DNA of 64,000 nt from Pseudomonas sp. DG56-2 (GTDB lineage Bacteria > Pseudomonadota > Gammaproteobacteria > Pseudomonadales > Pseudomonadaceae). Positions 22,491-32,193 of this stretch are shown one piece after another. Numbering within the stretch: position 1 is the first letter of the stretch; each line of letters begins with the position of its first letter. A program made the position numbers and the translations under genes. The stretch covers positions 5,038,501-5,102,500 of the forward strand of contig NZ_CP032311.1 of assembly GCF_004803755.1 (NCBI RefSeq), read 5' to 3'. The notes below the pieces were generated by a model that saw nothing but the letters and a program-made list of their open reading frames with translations, did not search any database and was not told where the DNA came from.

Positions 22491-22699
22491 GTATGGACCG
22501 GACACATGGTGGACACGTGTACGGAGACATCGTTGACACATTATCGCCTGCCATCCGGGTTGTCCCTTCGGTAGGTTGAGTGTAGGTATTGCGTAGTCGG
22601 GTGCAGCCTAGACAAAAGGGATGCGCCGTAAGAGCGCAAAGGAGATCCGAAACCGCCTAAGCCAATGGATCAGCACTGGCTGAATGGGGCACCACCTAC

Positions 22700-22797
22700 G
22701 CACCGGAATGTGGCTCAGGTGTCGATGGGCATATCCGTTTGATGTGGTGGCACCACTGGCTGGTTTCGCCTTTACGGCGACCCGCTTTTGTCGGGGC
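22700..22797 (+). repeat. direct repeat, copy 2
   Basis: Second copy of the element at 22394; it runs straight into the left arm of the large inverted repeat. Confidence 0.7.
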
Positions 22798-23310
22798 AAA
22801 AGTGGGCAAAACCCCCTGTCCCTGCATCCGGCCCTACGCTGCGCTTCGGGTTCCCTCATTCCACCCTTGCTCCCGTGGGGACCGCGCCGAAGGGCCGTCC
22901 TGGCCCTGCGGCGCTCGCCGGCCATCCATGGCCGTCGCCCCACTACGCAAGGGTTCCATTCGGCCTACTGAAGGGACGATTTGTGGCGTCTGCACGATTT
23001 GTGCAGGTAGAAGCACAGCAGCGGCAACGGCAACAGCGAGGTGCTGGTGTGCAGCTTTTGCTTTTGATCTGGCTCTTCGTACATCGCCAGCCCAGACACC
23101 CTGGATCGTCCCTTCAGTAGGCTGAGTGTAGGTATTGCGTAGTCGGGTGCAGGCCATGGATGGCCTGCGAGCACCGTAGGGCCAGGACGGCCCTTCGGTG
23201 CGGTCCCGACGGGAGCAATGCCGGAGCGAAGGGACCCGGAGCGCAGCGTAGGGCCGAATGCAGGGACACACGGTTTTGGTTCCTTTTGCCAAGACAAAAG
23301 GGACCCGCCG
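22783..23310. repeat. large imperfect inverted repeat with about 200-base arms
   Basis: The left arm (about 22783-22983) reads ...CCTGCATCCGGCCCTACGCTGCG...GGCCATCCATGGCC...CCTACTGAAGGGACGA. The right arm (about 23101-23310) is its reverse complement with roughly 80% identity. Between them lies a core of about 110 bases with CAGCTTTTGCTTTTGATC, a motif common in Pseudomonas intergenic repeats. A shortened relative of the right arm lies at 22562-22640. Confidence 0.7.
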
Positions 23311-23370
23311 TAAGGGCGGAAGGGGCCAACAGCGCCGCCGCATCGAATGGATAAGCTCACAGCCTCAAAT

Positions 23371-23414
23371 CCCAGCCCAGCCCAGCCCAGCCCAGCCCAG
23401 CCCAGCCCAGCCCA
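23371..23414. repeat. CCCAG pentanucleotide tandem repeat, 8.8 copies
   Basis: Eight perfect CCCAG units and a partial ninth, just beyond the cio operon terminator and outside any gene. Length is likely to vary by slippage. Confidence 0.95.
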
Positions 23415-23446
23415 AAGATCATGCCCCTGGGATTTCGTGAAGAACC

Positions 23447-23482
23447 AAAAAAAAGCCCTTCGCAACCTGAGCTGCGAAGGGC
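23447..23482 (-). terminator. Rho-independent terminator of the cio operon
   Basis: On the minus strand GCCCTTCGCA / TGCGAAGGGC with an eight-base loop, followed by T8. It lies 36 bases past the DUF2474 stop codon. Confidence 0.92.
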
Positions 23483-23517
23483 GCTAAAGCCGCCGCAAGG
23501 CGGGATGGGAAATACGA

Positions 23518-23673
23518 TCAGTGCGTGCTCAGGCCTGCGGCAGCCATGAACATACGCATCAGCCAGGCCACAATACCCAGGGCGGTCACGCTGCCTGCCC
23601 AGATCACGACCAGCCAACCCAGGCGCTGCCAGAGCGGCTTTTTCTCTTCCTCAAAGGTTTGTTTGCCAGTCAT
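23518..23673 (-). CDS. DUF2474 small membrane protein of the cio operon
   Basis: A 51-residue protein, MTGKQTFEEEKKPLWQRLGW..., with one membrane helix (LVVIWAGSVTALGIVAWLM). The family is found directly downstream of cioB/cydB and is probably a small accessory subunit, by analogy with CydX. It starts 11 bases after cioB ends, so it belongs to the same transcript, and is the last gene before the terminator. Confidence 0.88.
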   Translation of the reverse strand: MTGKQTFEEEKKPLWQRLGWLVVIWAGSVTALGIVAWLMRMFMAAAGLSTH

Positions 23674-23684
23674 TTCAGGCCCTC

Positions 23685-24692
23685 CTAGTGGTAGCCATCT
23701 TCATGGGTCACCTTGCCGCGGAACACGTAATAGCTCCAGAAGGTGTAACCGAGGATGAATGGAATGATGAACAGCGCCCCCACCAGCATGAAGCCCTGAC
23801 TCTGCGGCGGTGCAGCAGCGTCCCAGATCGAGATTGATGGTGGAATGATGTTCGGCCACAAGCTGATGCCCAGGCCACTGTAGCCCAGGAAGATCAGCGC
23901 CAGGGTCAGCAGGAACGGCGTGTAATGGGCATTGCGTGCCACGGCCCGCAACAAACCGTACAGGGTCACCAGCACCAGGATTGGGACCGGCAGGAACCAG
24001 AACAGGTTCGGCAACGTGAACCAGCGCGTGGCGATCTCCGGGTGCGCAAGCGGCGTCCAGATACTGACGATACCGGTCACAGCCAACAGCACCAGGGCCA
24101 ACGGCCGGGCCAGGTCGTGCATCTGCAACTGCAACTTGCCTTCAGTTTTCATGATCAGCCAGGTACAGCCAAGCAAGGCATAGGCAACGATCAAACCCAG
24201 CCCACAAAACAGGCTGAACGGAGTCAACCAGTCAAGGGAGCCACCGGCGTAGCTGCGGTCGACCACGTTGAAGCCTTCGATAAAGGCGCCAAGGGCCACA
24301 CCCTGGAAGAATGTAGCGGTCAGCGAGCCCCCGATGAACGCCTTGTCCCAAAGGTGACGTTTTTCAGCCGTTGCCTTGAAGCGAAACTCGAAAGCCACAC
24401 CGCGAAAGATCAGGCCGACCAGCATCAGCATCAATGGTAGATAAAGCGCCGAAAGGACGACTGCATAGGCCAGCGGAAAGGCGCCAAACAGCGCGGCACC
24501 GCCCAGTACCAACCAGGTTTCGTTGCCGTCCCAGACCGGTGCGACGGTGTTCATCATCACATCACGGTCCTGCTCGCCCTTGACGAAGGGAAAGAGAATG
24601 CCGATTCCCAGGTCAAAGCCATCCATGACCACGTACATCATGATGCCGAAGATGATGATCACGGCCCAGATAAGCGGAAGATCAATACCCAT
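23685..24692 (-). CDS. cioB: cyanide-insensitive bd-type quinol oxidase subunit II
   Basis: A 335-residue membrane protein, MGIDLPLIWAVIIIFGIMMYVVMDGFDLGIGILFPFV, with the GFDLG motif and WDGNETWLV typical of CydB/CioB. It pairs with CioA to reduce oxygen with quinol electrons. It lies 3 bases after cioA. Confidence 0.93.
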   Translation of the reverse strand: MGIDLPLIWAVIIIFGIMMYVVMDGFDLGIGILFPFVKGEQDRDVMMNTVAPVWDGNETWLVLGGAALFGAFPLAYAVVLSALYLPLMLMLVGLIFRGVAFEFRFKATAEKRHLWDKAFIGGSLTATFFQGVALGAFIEGFNVVDRSYAGGSLDWLTPFSLFCGLGLIVAYALLGCTWLIMKTEGKLQLQMHDLARPLALVLLAVTGIVSIWTPLAHPEIATRWFTLPNLFWFLPVPILVLVTLYGLLRAVARNAHYTPFLLTLALIFLGYSGLGISLWPNIIPPSISIWDAAAPPQSQGFMLVGALFIIPFILGYTFWSYYVFRGKVTHEDGYH

Positions 24693-24695
24693 GAC

Positions 24696-26120
24696 TCAGT
24701 TCCCCTTGCTCAGGCTGGCGTGTTCGTCATCAGCAGCAGACAGCGGCCGTGCTGGCGTACGTTTCTGGCCAGGACCACCCGGCGTGGTTTCATCACCTTC
24801 GCCGATTTTCGGTCCCTTGCGCACCAGACGCATCATGTAGCCCAAGCCCGCACCAAACAGGGCGAAATAGACCACCACGAACATCACCAGGGTTATCCCT
24901 AACTGGGCATAACTGTGATTCGAGACCCCATCGGCAGTGCGCATCAGGCCATAGACCACCCAAGGCTGACGACCAATCTCGGTGGTGAACCAGCCGGCGA
25001 GAATCGCGATCAGGCCGGAAGGTCCCATCCACAGGGTCAGATAAAGGAATGGCCGCGAGCTGTAGAGCTTGTCACCCCTGCGCAGCCAAAGGCTCCACAC
25101 ACCAACAAGGATCATCAGCATCCCCAAGCCAACCATCACTCGGAACGACCAGAACACCACGGTAGAGTTTGGCCGGTCTTCCTTTGGAAACTCCTTCATC
25201 GCCGGGACTTGCTTGTCCAGGCTGTGAGTCAGGATCAAACTGCCCAACGCCGGAATTTCCAACTTGAAGCGAGTGGTCTCGGCTTCCATGTCGGGAATCC
25301 CGAACAGAATCAGCGGGGTCGGCTCGTCGCCGACGTTTTCCCAATGACCTTCAATTGCCGCGATTTTTACAGGCTGGTGCTTTAGGGTGTTGAGTCCGTG
25401 GAAGTCACCGATCACCGCTTGAATCGGCGTAACGATCAAGGCCATCCACATCGCCATCGACAACATCTTGCGAATCGCTGGGTTGTCACGCCCACGCAGC
25501 AGATGCCAGGCCGCCGAAGCGCCGACAAAAAATGCGGTGGCGACAAATGCCGCAGTAGCCATGTGTGCCAGGCGATAAGGGAACGACGGATTGAAGATCA
25601 CCGCGAACCAATCCACCGGGATCACTACGCCATTGACGATTTCGTAACCTTGGGGGGTTTGCATCCAACTGTTGGACGCAAGAATCCAGAAGGTGGAAAT
25701 GATAGTTCCGAGGGCCACCATGACCGTGGCGAAGAAGTGCAGGCCTCGACCAACACGGTTCCAGCCAAAGAGCATGACGCCGAGGAATCCGGCCTCGAGG
25801 AAGAAAGCGGTAAGCACTTCATAGGTCAGTAGCGGTCCGGTAATGGACCCGGCAAAATCGGAGAATTTGCTCCAGTTGGTCCCAAACTGATAGGCCATGA
25901 CCAGACCGGAAACCACACCCATGCCGAAGTTGACGGCAAAGATTTTCGACCAGAAGTGGTAAAGATCACGGTAGACGCTGTTGTTGGTCTTGAGCCACAA
26001 CCCTTCAAGCACCGCAAGGTAGCTCGCCAAACCAATGGTGATGGCCGGGAACAGGATGTGAAACGACACGGTAAATGCGAACTGGATTCGGGCGAGATCT
26101 AGAGCCTCTAATCCGAACAT
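24696..26120 (-). CDS. cioA: cyanide-insensitive bd-type quinol oxidase subunit I
   Basis: A 474-residue membrane protein. ATG 26120 is chosen because GAGGAAG lies just upstream and MFGLEALDLARIQFAFTVSFHILFP is the standard CydA N-terminus, with the heme b595 histidine. The GRQPW motif of the family is present. The protein is about 50 residues shorter than E. coli CydA, as expected for CIO-type enzymes with a short Q-loop. A perfect ANR/FNR box lies 150 bases upstream. CIO lets pseudomonads respire in the presence of cyanide or at changing oxygen levels. Confidence 0.93.
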   Translation of the reverse strand: MFGLEALDLARIQFAFTVSFHILFPAITIGLASYLAVLEGLWLKTNNSVYRDLYHFWSKIFAVNFGMGVVSGLVMAYQFGTNWSKFSDFAGSITGPLLTYEVLTAFFLEAGFLGVMLFGWNRVGRGLHFFATVMVALGTIISTFWILASNSWMQTPQGYEIVNGVVIPVDWFAVIFNPSFPYRLAHMATAAFVATAFFVGASAAWHLLRGRDNPAIRKMLSMAMWMALIVTPIQAVIGDFHGLNTLKHQPVKIAAIEGHWENVGDEPTPLILFGIPDMEAETTRFKLEIPALGSLILTHSLDKQVPAMKEFPKEDRPNSTVVFWSFRVMVGLGMLMILVGVWSLWLRRGDKLYSSRPFLYLTLWMGPSGLIAILAGWFTTEIGRQPWVVYGLMRTADGVSNHSYAQLGITLVMFVVVYFALFGAGLGYMMRLVRKGPKIGEGDETTPGGPGQKRTPARPLSAADDEHASLSKGN

Positions 26121-26475
26121 AGTGCTTCCTCTGTCAGGTAAACCGGCGTCAGGCGAAGGCCTTGGCGCCAACTGCCCCCACGGTAGTTGAGTGCGGCTAG
26201 TTGGAATTGTTCTAAAAACTTCACTTCGCAGGGAATTCGGCCGTCGGGCCCACCGTTGCAAATGAAACTATTGATCCAAATCAACGATTGCCAGAAAGGA
26301 TAGTCCTGAAAGCCCTGCACAGTTCTGTGGTTGATTGCCGCAGATCAGTTGTCACTGATTTTGCGCGCCCCAAAACAGTGCACAAAAAGTCCCTCGCTCG
26401 CGTTTCCTGCAACCTACTGTTACAAACTGGTGTTAATCTGCACGCCGATTTCTTTACAGAGGCTCTACTTCGCCG
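26121..26475. other. divergent promoter region between cioA and the MFS gene
   Basis: A 355-base gap with no gene. It holds the ANR/FNR box at 26271-26284 and otherwise only AT-rich promoter-like sequence. Confidence 0.6.
26271..26284. promoter_or_regulatory. ANR/FNR box upstream of cioA
   Basis: TTGATCCAAATCAA matches the consensus TTGAT-N4-ATCAA in all ten positions. It lies 150 bases before the cioA start. In P. aeruginosa ANR represses cioAB at low oxygen; the same control is likely here. Confidence 0.8.
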
Positions 26476-27714
26476 ATGTCAGACCATCAGCCACTGTTGT
26501 TGCGCCACCATCGTCCCTTCCTCGCCTTCTGGCTGGCCCGGGTGTGTACCGCCAGCGGTTTCCAGATGCTGACCGTGGCCATTGGCTGGCATCTCTACCA
26601 ACTGACTGGCAACGTGCTTGATTTGGGCCTAGTGGGCTTGGTGGAGTTCGCGCCGCGGGTGTTGTTCATGCTGCACACCGGGCATGTCGCCGACCGCTAT
26701 GACCGACGCCGGGTCGCCGCTGTGTGCCAAACTGCTCAGGCCTTGATCGCCCTGGCGCTGGTGGTGGGTAGCAGCACAAACAATGTCAGCCGCGAATTGA
26801 TCTTCGTCCTTGCCTTCCTGCTTGGCAGTGCTCGCTCCTTCGAGGTGCCAGCCACCCAGGCGCTGCTGCCTAACGTGGTTCCCAGCCAGTTGTTTCCCCG
26901 GGCAGTGGCCGCTTCCGCGTCAGCGATGCAGGCTGCAACCATCGTCGCACCCGCTGTAGGCGGTTTTCTCTACGCATTTGGCAGTATCTGGGTCTATGGG
27001 CCAACGGTATTGCTGTACCTGATCGCCTGCCTGTTGACCCTGAGCTTGAACGTTCCCCGGCAACGCCCGCTGCAGGGCCGCGCCAACCTGGAGTCGCTGC
27101 TGGCCGGAATTCGCTTTATTCGCAGTCGCCCAGACATTCTCGGGGCTATCTCCCTGGACTTATTCGCTGTGCTGCTAGGCGGCGCGACGGCCTTGCTGCC
27201 GGTATTTGCCAAGGACATCCTGCTCACCGGCCCTTGGGGGTTGGGGTTGCTACGTTCGGCGCCGGCGGTTGGCGCCCTGCTCATGTCGCTGTGGCTGTCG
27301 CGCTTTCCGGTAGAGCGCAAGGTGGGTCGGGTGATGTTCACCGCCGTCGGCATCTTCGGTGTGGCGACAATAGCCTTCGGCCTGTCGACCTCGTTCTGGT
27401 TCTCTTTGGCCGTACTGGCGGTACTGGGAGCCGCGGATATGATCAGCATGGTTATCCGCGGGGCCTTTGTGCAGTTGGAAACGCCCGACGAAATGCGTGG
27501 CCGAGTAAGTGCGGTGAACGGGTTGTTCATCGGCGCTTCCAATCAGCTTGGCGAGTTCGAGTCGGGGCTGACAGCGCATTGGTTCGGCACCGTACCGGCG
27601 GTGGTCCTGGGTGGGGTGGGCACCCTGGTGGTCACCGGGGTGTGGATAAAACTGTTCCCGAGCCTGGCGGGACGGGATCATCTGCACAGCCTGGCAGCTG
27701 GAACAAATCGCTAA
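26476..27714 (+). CDS. MFS transporter (EntS-like)
   Basis: A 412-residue inner-membrane protein with about 12 predicted helices. It has the MFS loop motif GHVADRYDRRRV between helices 2 and 3 and the later TPDEMRGRVSAVN typical of the MFS_3/EntS exporter group. Substrate cannot be told. It is divergent from cioA and convergent with the acetyltransferase gene. Confidence 0.85.
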   Translation: MSDHQPLLLRHHRPFLAFWLARVCTASGFQMLTVAIGWHLYQLTGNVLDLGLVGLVEFAPRVLFMLHTGHVADRYDRRRVAAVCQTAQALIALALVVGSSTNNVSRELIFVLAFLLGSARSFEVPATQALLPNVVPSQLFPRAVAASASAMQAATIVAPAVGGFLYAFGSIWVYGPTVLLYLIACLLTLSLNVPRQRPLQGRANLESLLAGIRFIRSRPDILGAISLDLFAVLLGGATALLPVFAKDILLTGPWGLGLLRSAPAVGALLMSLWLSRFPVERKVGRVMFTAVGIFGVATIAFGLSTSFWFSLAVLAVLGAADMISMVIRGAFVQLETPDEMRGRVSAVNGLFIGASNQLGEFESGLTAHWFGTVPAVVLGGVGTLVVTGVWIKLFPSLAGRDHLHSLAAGTNR

Positions 27715-27735
27715 GCCTGAACAGCGCACTGCCGC

Positions 27736-28215
27736 TCACAGCATGAGGGTCAACTGGCACTCGTAGCCCTGGCGAGCCCGATAGCCATTGCCAGAATCAA
27801 CCCAACCGGTGGCCCGATAAAGTGCCAGCGCTGCGTCGTTGTTGGGCTCCACCGATAATTGCAGGCGGCGCACACCGGGCCACAAATCGCGAACCAGATC
27901 GGGAATGGCCTGCATGCAGAATCGCCCTAAGCCGCGGCCCTGAACCCTTCGATCCACTTGCAAGGCGTTGATCGCCGCCGCATCGGCAGCGGCCCAAGGC
28001 GGAAGAAACGCGCCACGCTGGAGCAACAGGAACCCTCGTGGCACGCCATCGAGCAACAACGCCACACCGCGCATGTCATCACTGTCGATACTTAAAAGAA
28101 TGTACAACGCGCTGGAAATATCCCCGGCATAGCGTCGCTGCTCTGCGCTGACTTCGATGTCGATCAGTTGATCACGCTGGGGCTGGCTCAGGTCACGGTA
28201 GTCAATCAGTTGCAC
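27736..28215 (-). CDS. GNAT-family N-acetyltransferase
   Basis: A 159-residue single-domain protein. The acetyl-CoA motif is seen as QVDRRVQGRGLGRFCMQ, followed by VEPNNDAALALYRATGW, the usual motif B. The substrate is unknown. It stands alone between convergent MFS and divergent permease genes. Confidence 0.88.
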   Translation of the reverse strand: MQLIDYRDLSQPQRDQLIDIEVSAEQRRYAGDISSALYILLSIDSDDMRGVALLLDGVPRGFLLLQRGAFLPPWAAADAAAINALQVDRRVQGRGLGRFCMQAIPDLVRDLWPGVRRLQLSVEPNNDAALALYRATGWVDSGNGYRARQGYECQLTLML

Positions 28216-28427
28216 AGCGGCTGCTCATGGGGTGATGGAGGGATCGGTGCAGAATTTGTAGATATCTGTAGTGTATCGCGACATTAATTACCGCTCGCCG
28301 AGCATGCTGGTATGATGCGCGGCTTTTTTGCGGCCCATTCAAAATCCACATACCGTCCGGTACGGTCTGTGCTTTGCTGATGGGGTCGATACATTCACGG
28401 CGCCGGGGCGCGCCACGGGGAGCAGGC

Positions 28428-29723
28428 ATGCTGGAAAGGCTGTTTCAACTAAAAGCACACAACACCAATGTCCGCACCGAAATTCTCGCGGGCGTCACTA
28501 CCTTCCTGGCCATGGCCTATATCCTGTTCGTCAACCCGAGCATTCTCGGCGAGACAGGCATGGATAAAGGTGCACTGTTCGTCGCTACCTGCCTGGCTGC
28601 CGCCATCGGTTCGACGACCATGGGCCTGATCGCCAACTATCCGATCGCCCTGGCGCCGGGCATGGGCTTGAACGCCTTCTTCACCTACACCGTGGTCCTG
28701 CATATGGGACACACCTGGCAGGTTGCGCTGGGGGCGGTGTTCATTTCGGCCGTGCTGTTCTTTCTGCTGTCGATCTTTCGCATCCGTGAATGGATCGTCA
28801 ACAGCATCCCCCTGCCCCTGCGCTCGGCAATTGCGGCGGGTATCGGCCTGTTCCTGGCACTGATCGCCTTGCACAACGCTGGTATCGTGGTCGATAACCC
28901 TGCGACCCTGGTGGGCCTGGGCGATCTCAAGCAACCCGCACCGATCCTCGCCACCCTGGGCTTCTTCCTGATCGTCGCTCTGGAGGCGATGAAAGTGCGT
29001 GGTGCCGTGTTGATCGGCATTCTGGCGGTGACTGTGGCGTCGATCGTCATGGGTGTCACCCCGTTCAATGGCGTCGTGTCGATGCCGCCATCGCTGGCTC
29101 CGACCTTCCTGCAACTGGACATCAAGGGTGCATTGGACGTTGGTCTGATCAGCGTCATCTTCGCCTTCCTGTTCGTTGACCTGTTCGACAACTCCGGCAC
29201 CCTGATCGGCGTCGCCAAGCGTGCCGGTCTGATGCGCAAAGACGGCCACATGCCGAAAATGGGACGTGCGCTGATCGCCGACAGTACTGCGGCCATGGCC
29301 GGTTCCCTGCTGGGCACCTCGACCACCACCAGCTACATCGAATCGGCTGCGGGCGTGAGTGCTGGCGGACGCACGGGCCTGACCGCCATCGTGGTTGCCG
29401 TGCTGTTCCTCCTGGCGCTGTTCTTCGCCCCACTGGCCGGCAGTGTTCCAGCTTTCGCCACCGCTCCGGCCCTGTTGTTCGTCGCCGTTTTGATGGCCTC
29501 GGGCCTGGCTGAAATAAACTGGGACGACATTACCGAGGCAGCCCCCGTGGTCGTGACCGCGCTGGCCATGCCGCTGACCTACTCGATTGCCAACGGTATC
29601 GCTTTCGGTTTCATTTCCTGGACCGCGATCAAGTTGCTCTCTGGTCGTCGCCATGACCTGAACGCAGCCCTGGTGATTCTTTCGATCCTGTTTGTCATCA
29701 AGCTGGGCTGGTTCAACGCATGA
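28428..29723 (+). CDS. AzgA/PbuG-type purine (adenine/guanine/hypoxanthine) permease
   Basis: A 431-residue NCS2-superfamily membrane protein. [19 protein letters not shown] is the standard start, behind GGGGAGCAGG. Family motifs are [36 protein letters not shown] and [21 protein letters not shown]. It imports purine bases by proton symport. It overlaps trmA by four bases (ATGA), an unusual pairing that implies translational coupling. Confidence 0.9.
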   Translation: MLERLFQLKAHNTNVRTEILAGVTTFLAMAYILFVNPSILGETGMDKGALFVATCLAAAIGSTTMGLIANYPIALAPGMGLNAFFTYTVVLHMGHTWQVALGAVFISAVLFFLLSIFRIREWIVNSIPLPLRSAIAAGIGLFLALIALHNAGIVVDNPATLVGLGDLKQPAPILATLGFFLIVALEAMKVRGAVLIGILAVTVASIVMGVTPFNGVVSMPPSLAPTFLQLDIKGALDVGLISVIFAFLFVDLFDNSGTLIGVAKRAGLMRKDGHMPKMGRALIADSTAAMAGSLLGTSTTTSYIESAAGVSAGGRTGLTAIVVAVLFLLALFFAPLAGSVPAFATAPALLFVAVLMASGLAEINWDDITEAAPVVVTALAMPLTYSIANGIAFGFISWTAIKLLSGRRHDLNAALVILSILFVIKLGWFNA

Positions 29724-30805
29724 GTGCTGTTTTAGACCCTTCAAGCTACACCCAGCAACTCGACGCCAAGGCTGCACGCCTGCGCGAGTTGCTGGCGCCT
29801 TTTGATGCACCCGAGCCTGCGGTGTTCGATTCGCCACGCGAGCACTATCGCCTGCGTGCCGAATTTCGCCTGTGGCGTGAGAACGAACAACGCTTCTATG
29901 CGATGTTCGCCCCGGGCGAGAAGCACACGCCGATCCTGATCGAAGACTTCCCGATTGCAAGCCTGCGCATCAATGATTTGATGCCGCGGCTCAAGGCTGC
30001 ATGGCAAGCCAGTTCGGCACTGAGTTTCAAGCTGTTCCAGGTGGAGTTTCTGACCACACTGGCCGGCGACGCGATGATCACCCTGTGCTATCACCGCCCT
30101 CTGGACGAGCACTGGGAGGCAGCGGCGCAGCAACTGGCCAAAGACCTGGACGTAAGCATCATTGGTCGCTCCAAGGGCAAACGCCTGGTGATAGGCCGCG
30201 ACTACGCGGTCGAGGAACTGCAGGTCGCCGGCCGTAGCTTCCGTTATCGTCAGCCCGAAGGCGCGTTCACCCAACCTAACGGTATGGTGAACCAGAAGAT
30301 GCTCAACTGGGCCTACGAGGCGCTCGGTGAGCGTCAGGACGACTTGCTTGAGTTGTACTGCGGCAACGGCAACTTCACCCTGCCGTTGGCAACGAGGGTG
30401 CGCAAGGTACTGGCCACCGAGATCAGCAAGACCTCGGTCAACGCCGCCTTGCACAACCTCGATGACAACGGTGTGGACAACGTGCGCCTGGTGCGACTGT
30501 CTGCCGAAGAGCTGACTGAAGCGCTGAACGAAGTGCGTCCATTCCGTCGCCTCGAAGGCATCGACCTCAAGAGCTACCAGTTCGGCAGCGTCTTCGTTGA
30601 TCCGCCGCGTGCCGGTATGGACCCGGATACCTGCGAACTGACCCGACGCTTCGACAATATCCTGTACATCTCGTGCAACCCGGAAACCCTCGCGGCGAAC
30701 ATCGCCCAATTGCACGACACCCACCGCATCGAGCGCTGCGCGCTGTTCGATCAGTTCCCGTATACCCACCACATGGAAAGTGGTGTGTTGCTGGTTCGAC
30801 GCTAA
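29720..30805 (+). CDS. trmA: tRNA (uracil-54-C5)-methyltransferase
   Basis: A 361-residue SAM enzyme that makes ribothymidine at position 54 of tRNAs. Key motifs are [14 protein letters not shown] for [11 protein letters not shown], and the catalytic cysteine in [12 protein letters not shown]. No Fe-S cysteine motif is present, as expected for TrmA and unlike RlmD. It starts inside the stop of the purine permease gene. Confidence 0.95.
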   Translation: MSAVLDPSSYTQQLDAKAARLRELLAPFDAPEPAVFDSPREHYRLRAEFRLWRENEQRFYAMFAPGEKHTPILIEDFPIASLRINDLMPRLKAAWQASSALSFKLFQVEFLTTLAGDAMITLCYHRPLDEHWEAAAQQLAKDLDVSIIGRSKGKRLVIGRDYAVEELQVAGRSFRYRQPEGAFTQPNGMVNQKMLNWAYEALGERQDDLLELYCGNGNFTLPLATRVRKVLATEISKTSVNAALHNLDDNGVDNVRLVRLSAEELTEALNEVRPFRRLEGIDLKSYQFGSVFVDPPRAGMDPDTCELTRRFDNILYISCNPETLAANIAQLHDTHRIERCALFDQFPYTHHMESGVLLVRR

Positions 30806-30813
30806 CTAGGTAA

Positions 30814-30856
30814 GCGCGGGGCAAGCCCGCGCCGCCTGCGCTAATCCGCGCAGGCG
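30814..30856. repeat. two REP-like hairpins after trmA
   Basis: GCGCGGGGCAAGCCCGCGC followed at once by CGCCTGCG...CGCAGGCG. The GGGCAAGCCCGC core is that of P. putida-type REP sequences. They may act as a weak terminator between convergent genes. Confidence 0.65.
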
Positions 30857-30860
30857 TGGA

Positions 30861-32027
30861 TTAGCGCAGCGCCCCTGAACACATCAGCAACGGCACCAAC
30901 TGGTCGTCATCGGTCAACGCGCCGTGGTGCCCACGCCACTGGCTGGCGTGTTTTTCCATTTCACTGCGAATAATTCCACCGGCCCCTGTTGGCACCACGA
31001 TCAGGTCGCCAATCCGCGCCTCTGCATGGCTGAGCAGTACATCACCGAACAGTCCTGCAGAGATGGCCTGGGCCTTGGAAAACACCCGATAATTGTCACC
31101 TAGACGATTTTGCCAACGTTCGTGGACCCGGTCCTGCTGAGCAGGAACATATAAATAACGTGCGCGAACATCCCCCGCAATCGCGCGCACGCCCTCCTGC
31201 AACACCGGATCTGAGTCGAAGTCGCGCACCTGCTCGCTATCGAGCGCCAGCATTCCATGATCCGCGATCACCATGACCTGCACCCGCTCCGGCAGTTTAC
31301 CGACAATGGCTTGCGCCAACTGATCAGCAATTTCCAGTTGCTTGAGCCACGCTGGCGACCCCGGCCCGAACAAATGCCCGGCAAAGTCCAGATCACCGAA
31401 ATAGGCAAAGCAAAAAGACGGTTCGCCACCTTCCAGGGCTGCGTTGATCAAGTCTGGATAGGCGTCGTAAGCAGGCGCCGGAAGAATCCGTCCGGCTTTG
31501 TAGATCGCCCTGCTGAAATCCGAATTGGCATAACGACCAAGCATGACGGTGCTGATGGCTATGCCCTGGTCGCTGGCCAGGCTCCAGGCGTCGGGAGGCA
31601 CAATGAAGGACTCCGGTGAGGGTGCTGCAGCGGGCGGCACGTCGGCGCGCAGAGCTGTAGTGGTCCAGGACAGCGGCGACAACTCGGTCTGCTCGTCCAG
31701 GGCAAAACTGCAGCCGACTATGCCATGGGCACCACTGCCCAGCCCGGAAGTTACCGAGGCAAGGCTGGAGGCAGTCGTAGCCGGGAAGCCCACACGAAAG
31801 TGCGAGTCCGGTTGCATCAACGAGGCCAGAAACGGCGCATGCCGGGCATGAGCCCGCAACAGATTCCAGCCCAAGCCGTCGATCAACAGCAAGCAGGTCG
31901 CTTGGGAGCGGTCGAGTCGAAAATTGTTACGTAAACCCCGCCCTCCCAGCGCGGCAAAGATCGATTGGGTCAGGTTTGCCAGACCTGGCCAGGTCTCCCC
32001 CATCAACTGCGAGTCTCTGAGCGGCAT
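30861..32027 (-). CDS. type I phosphodiesterase/nucleotide pyrophosphatase-like alkaline phosphatase superfamily protein
   Basis: A 388-residue protein from ATG 32027, behind GGAGGGAG. Metal-binding and nucleophile motifs of the superfamily are clear: LLIDGLGWN (Asp), GFPATTASSLAS (nucleophile Thr), YFGDLDFAGHLFGPGS and VIADHGM. I see no signal peptide, so it seems cytoplasmic. The substrate is unknown. It is divergent from the shikimate dehydrogenase gene. Confidence 0.85.
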   Translation of the reverse strand: MPLRDSQLMGETWPGLANLTQSIFAALGGRGLRNNFRLDRSQATCLLLIDGLGWNLLRAHARHAPFLASLMQPDSHFRVGFPATTASSLASVTSGLGSGAHGIVGCSFALDEQTELSPLSWTTTALRADVPPAAAPSPESFIVPPDAWSLASDQGIAISTVMLGRYANSDFSRAIYKAGRILPAPAYDAYPDLINAALEGGEPSFCFAYFGDLDFAGHLFGPGSPAWLKQLEIADQLAQAIVGKLPERVQVMVIADHGMLALDSEQVRDFDSDPVLQEGVRAIAGDVRARYLYVPAQQDRVHERWQNRLGDNYRVFSKAQAISAGLFGDVLLSHAEARIGDLIVVPTGAGGIIRSEMEKHASQWRGHHGALTDDDQLVPLLMCSGALR

Positions 32028-32193
32028 CGCCGTGTCTCCCTCCGTGGTCAAGTGCAGAACAGGTGTAGCACAGGCTGTGCGATCAGCGCACAGAAAAGTG
32101 GGACGCGGCGCTTTGACCAATTGACCGAATTAACCATCCGGTACATTTTTGCAAGGCGCGTCTCTGCCCAAGAACAACAATGGAGTCAACCCG

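Larger units (their letters stand above)
22309..23517. other. 1.2-kb gene-free block of dispersed repeats
   Basis: No convincing gene lies between rlmG and the cio operon. Open frames on both strands are low-complexity and share sequence only because they overlap repeats. The block holds a direct repeat of about 98 bases, a large inverted repeat, a pentanucleotide microsatellite and the cio terminator. The sequence type (catatccgtttg..., tttacggcgaccc...) resembles non-coding elements that recur in many Pseudomonas genomes and are often mis-annotated as short proteins. Confidence 0.7.

Noticed and set aside
22490..22545. TGGTGGACACGTGTACGGAGACATCG as a possible insertion sequence end
   Set aside because: No partner end or transposase is near; mentioned only as part of the repeat block.
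22684..23465. Several short frames encoding peptides such as RSPAIHGRRPTTQG
   Set aside because: They lie in both arms of the inverted repeat on opposite strands and look like the spurious proteins often called from Pseudomonas repeats; no ribosome sites.
28449..29960. A 503-codon minus-strand frame across the purine permease
   Set aside because: Antisense shadow, rich in Gly, Gln and His; the opposite strand encodes a known permease.
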